Assembly (NCBI GenBank): GCA_020441605.1 | Contig: JAGRLX010000422.1 | Location: 1 to 8,067, forward strand | Direction: 5' to 3' | Origin: Alphaproteobacteria bacterium | GTDB lineage: Bacteria > Pseudomonadota > Alphaproteobacteria > Rhizobiales > Aestuariivirgaceae | DNA: 8,067 nucleotides | Shown here: one piece after another, positions 6,243-8,067 of the stretch | Layout of the letters: the number at the start of each line of letters is the position of its first letter | Numbering within the stretch: the stretch's first letter is position 1 | Translations under genes and position numbers: made by a program | The notes under the pieces: generated by a model | Databases searched by the model: none | The model's input: only the letters and a program-made list of their open reading frames with translations | What the model was told of the DNA's origin: nothing

Positions 6243-6269
6243 GCGATTACATTCAGTCCTCAGCACCCG

Positions 6270-8067
6270 TTAGACCCGAGCGGGCACTTTCCGTGTCCGC
6301 TTGGCGCTCTTCGCAATTTCCTGAAACACCCGTGCCGCCTCCCCGAAGACCTCGGCATCTGCACGCTCAGCGGACGCGGCCAAGCCCGACAGCTTCCCAA
6401 CAGCAACTTGCCTGCCATCCGCTCCGCTCCCCCGTGTGGTCGGCAACGCCTTCCCCTTCCGCGCTCGATCAATCGGCGCAAAGTGCCGATCCTCGTAGTA
6501 CCGGATGTGCCGCGCCCGGATCGGATACTGCCCCTCGGGCAGGACCAGAACCTCATCCAGCGGAAACCGCAGAACCTCGTTCGCCGAAATCAACGGCCGC
6601 TCCTCCGACCGACGGCTAACATTGGCACTGTCCTCCAAGGCCCGAACCCGCGACTGGCTCTCGGTCACGGCGGTGATGGTAGACCGCCCCAACGCATTAG
6701 AGAGCACCTCGGCGGTGCGGTCATCTTGGGGTGTCATGTAGATCTGCACGCCAGCTCCACCCTGCAGGGAGCGCCGCCCGGTTTCGCCATAGATGTCATC
6801 GAGACCGGGAATGGTCTGAGAGATGATGAAGAACCGGCCGCCGAAACTGCGAATGGTCTTGATGGAAGAGAGGACCAAGGGCTGTCGGCCCAGCTGGTCG
6901 AACTCGTCCATCAGGAACATGACCGCATGGGGTTCGTCCGGCCCGAGTTCGCGTCGCTGAAGAGACGCGATGGCATCCGCGAAGAGAAGCCGGACGAGGG
7001 GGGCCAGGGTTTTCAGATGCTCGGGCTGGACAACGATGTAGAGGCTTTGGGGATCGCGACGAAAGGTCGAGAAGTCGAAGTCGCTTGCCGAGGTTACGCG
7101 GTCGACCGCTGGGTCATTCCAGAGTTCGAGACCGGATCCCTGGATGACGGACACATAAGCCCCGAGGGTTTTTTCCGGGACGTCGGCCATCTCGAGGAAA
7201 GTGCGGGAGACGATCGGGATGTTCGTGGTCTCGGCAATGGCGGTGTAGCTCTTCTTCTTGTCGCCGCCCCCGGCCATGATCTCACCGGCAAAGCCCAAGG
7301 TCGGGCGGCGCTGCTCGATGGCGTAGAGGCAGGAGGCGATGAAGAGCCGCTTGCCGGCATTAAAGAAGCTCTGCGCGCTCTCGCCTTCCGGGATGAGGAA
7401 GAGGTCAGCCATCGAGTTCAGCGCGGTGTACTGACGATCGGCGGAGGGCAGGGCGGCGATCCGGGCGAGAGGGTTGAACCGGTGCGATCCTCGGTCCTCA
7501 TCGAAGGGCGAGAAATACCAAATGCCGTTTTTGAGCCCGTGCTTGCGATGGATCGAGGTCTTGGCGAAGTTCTCGCCCTTCACGTCGAGGATGATCGCCG
7601 AGCCCGAGAAGTGGAGGAGGTTCGGGATGACGAAGCCGACTCCTTTGCCCCGGCCGGTGGGTGCGATCATCATCGCATGGGGGAAGCGGTCAGGCGGCGC
7701 CATCACAAAGGGCGCGTCGGATTTCGGGAGGCCGAGCTTGCCGAAGATGAAGCCGTTCTGATCGAGAGTCCCGACCATTTGGTTGCGCTTCAACTCGCGG
7801 CGCGACTGGAAATGTGCGTCGTCGTACTGGTTGAGCCGCCCGCGATGCACCCCGGCAAGACCGACGAGCGTCAGGGCGACAGTCACGGCCCCAGTGATGA
7901 TCAGTGCGCCTTGCAGAACCGAAGGCCGCGCGGCGAGGTCGGCCCAGGCGTAGCGAAGGAACCAGGGGCCTATGGGGCTAAGCGTATCGAGGCTCTCCCG
8001 GAAAGCGGTGATCACGTAGATCGTCGCCAACATACCGCCGATGTAGAGACCGGTCAGCAGGCCAAGG
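6270..8067 (-). CDS. traG: Type IV secretion coupling protein TraG/VirD4 (5' end beyond the window)
   Basis: An inner-membrane coupling ATPase that brings the relaxosome DNA to the type IV secretion channel in conjugation. Residues are numbered from an internal Met at 8033. An N-terminal hydrophobic helix begins upstream of that Met, and a second lies at about 36-62. The nucleotide-binding domain has the TraG-type P-loop APTGRGKG (124-131), and FNPLARIAAL (186-195) is a typical family block. Walker B is VMFLMDEFDQLG (371-382), followed by FFIISQTIPGL (401-411). The C-terminus (QGGAGVQIYMTPQDD and RHIRYYEDRHFAPI) is also characteristic. The frame stays open from 8033 to the right edge and encodes more of the first membrane helix, so the true start lies outside; the 587 residues from 8033 are not the whole protein. 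The 3' end at the TAA (6270-6272) looks natural. It is convergent with the IS and the cargo genes. Family is near certain; whether the transfer system is complete cannot be seen. Confidence 0.95.
   Translation of the reverse strand, partial: LGLLTGLYIGGMLATIYVITAFRESLDTLSPIGPWFLRYAWADLAARPSVLQGALIITGAVTVALTLVGLAGVHRGRLNQYDDAHFQSRRELKRNQMVGTLDQNGFIFGKLGLPKSDAPFVMAPPDRFPHAMMIAPTGRGKGVGFVIPNLLHFSGSAIILDVKGENFAKTSIHRKHGLKNGIWYFSPFDEDRGSHRFNPLARIAALPSADRQYTALNSMADLFLIPEGESAQSFFNAGKRLFIASCLYAIEQRRPTLGFAGEIMAGGGDKKKSYTAIAETTNIPIVSRTFLEMADVPEKTLGAYVSVIQGSGLELWNDPAVDRVTSASDFDFSTFRRDPQSLYIVVQPEHLKTLAPLVRLLFADAIASLQRRELGPDEPHAVMFLMDEFDQLGRQPLVLSSIKTIRSFGGRFFIISQTIPGLDDIYGETGRRSLQGGAGVQIYMTPQDDRTAEVLSNALGRSTITAVTESQSRVRALEDSANVSRRSEERPLISANEVLRFPLDEVLVLPEGQYPIRARHIRYYEDRHFAPIDRARKGKALPTTRGSGADGRQVAVGKLSGLAASAERADAEVFGEAARVFQEIAKSAKRTRKVPARV

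Noticed and set aside
6009..6266. Minus-strand 85-codon frame running across the right end of the IS
   Set aside because: It crosses the IS boundary and the transposase 3' end and lacks family motifs; treated as chance, not a trb or CopG gene.
1..8067. CRISPR array, tRNA or attachment-site repeats
   Set aside because: No regularly spaced repeats, no cloverleaf-like sequence and no long direct repeats were found by eye; an integrase is also absent.

Overview
The window looks like part of a GC-rich alphaproteobacterial mobile element, probably an integrative conjugative element or plasmid from a rhizobial, rhodobacteral or sphingomonad-type host. The basis is the codon usage, an IS1182-type transposase of the kind common in these bacteria, and a VirD4/TraG coupling protein of the trb-type conjugation family. 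This assignment is an inference from remembered families; no database search was made.

Left part (1-4343). After about 300 bases with no convincing gene comes a plus-strand pair. The first is a DUF2971-family protein (310-1251). The second is a large TrlF-like protein (1371-4343) with an N-terminal PHP-type metal-dependent hydrolase domain and an SMC/ABC-type ATPase split by coiled coil. The second gene carries one in-frame amber codon (TAG at 2763-2765) between its Walker A half and its signature/Walker B half. The frame stays open on both sides of that codon with no shift, so it is a one-base nonsense change, a sequence error, or an unusual read-through or split gene. PHP-plus-SMC-like ATPases next to small accessory proteins are the kind of cargo expected in anti-phage or anti-plasmid islands. 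The DUF2971 + PHP-ATPase pair is the best candidate here for an under-described system.

Middle (4578-6181). A complete 1604-bp IS1182-family insertion sequence has perfect 17-bp terminal inverted repeats and one intact transposase (4636-6075) with a plausible D143/D299/E425 triad. No target-site duplication is visible. A hairpin just inside the left end appears to cover the transposase ribosome binding site.

Right part (6270-8067). On the minus strand, traG (virD4-like) runs off the right edge, so its N-terminus is missing. The genes normally expected just downstream of traG in trb-type elements (a small ribbon-helix-helix gene, then trbB) are absent. The IS and the DUF2971/PHP-ATPase cargo lie there instead, converging on traG. 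The simplest reading is that cargo was acquired, or IS-mediated rearrangement occurred, at the traG/trb junction. No tRNA, rRNA, CRISPR array or integrase was seen.
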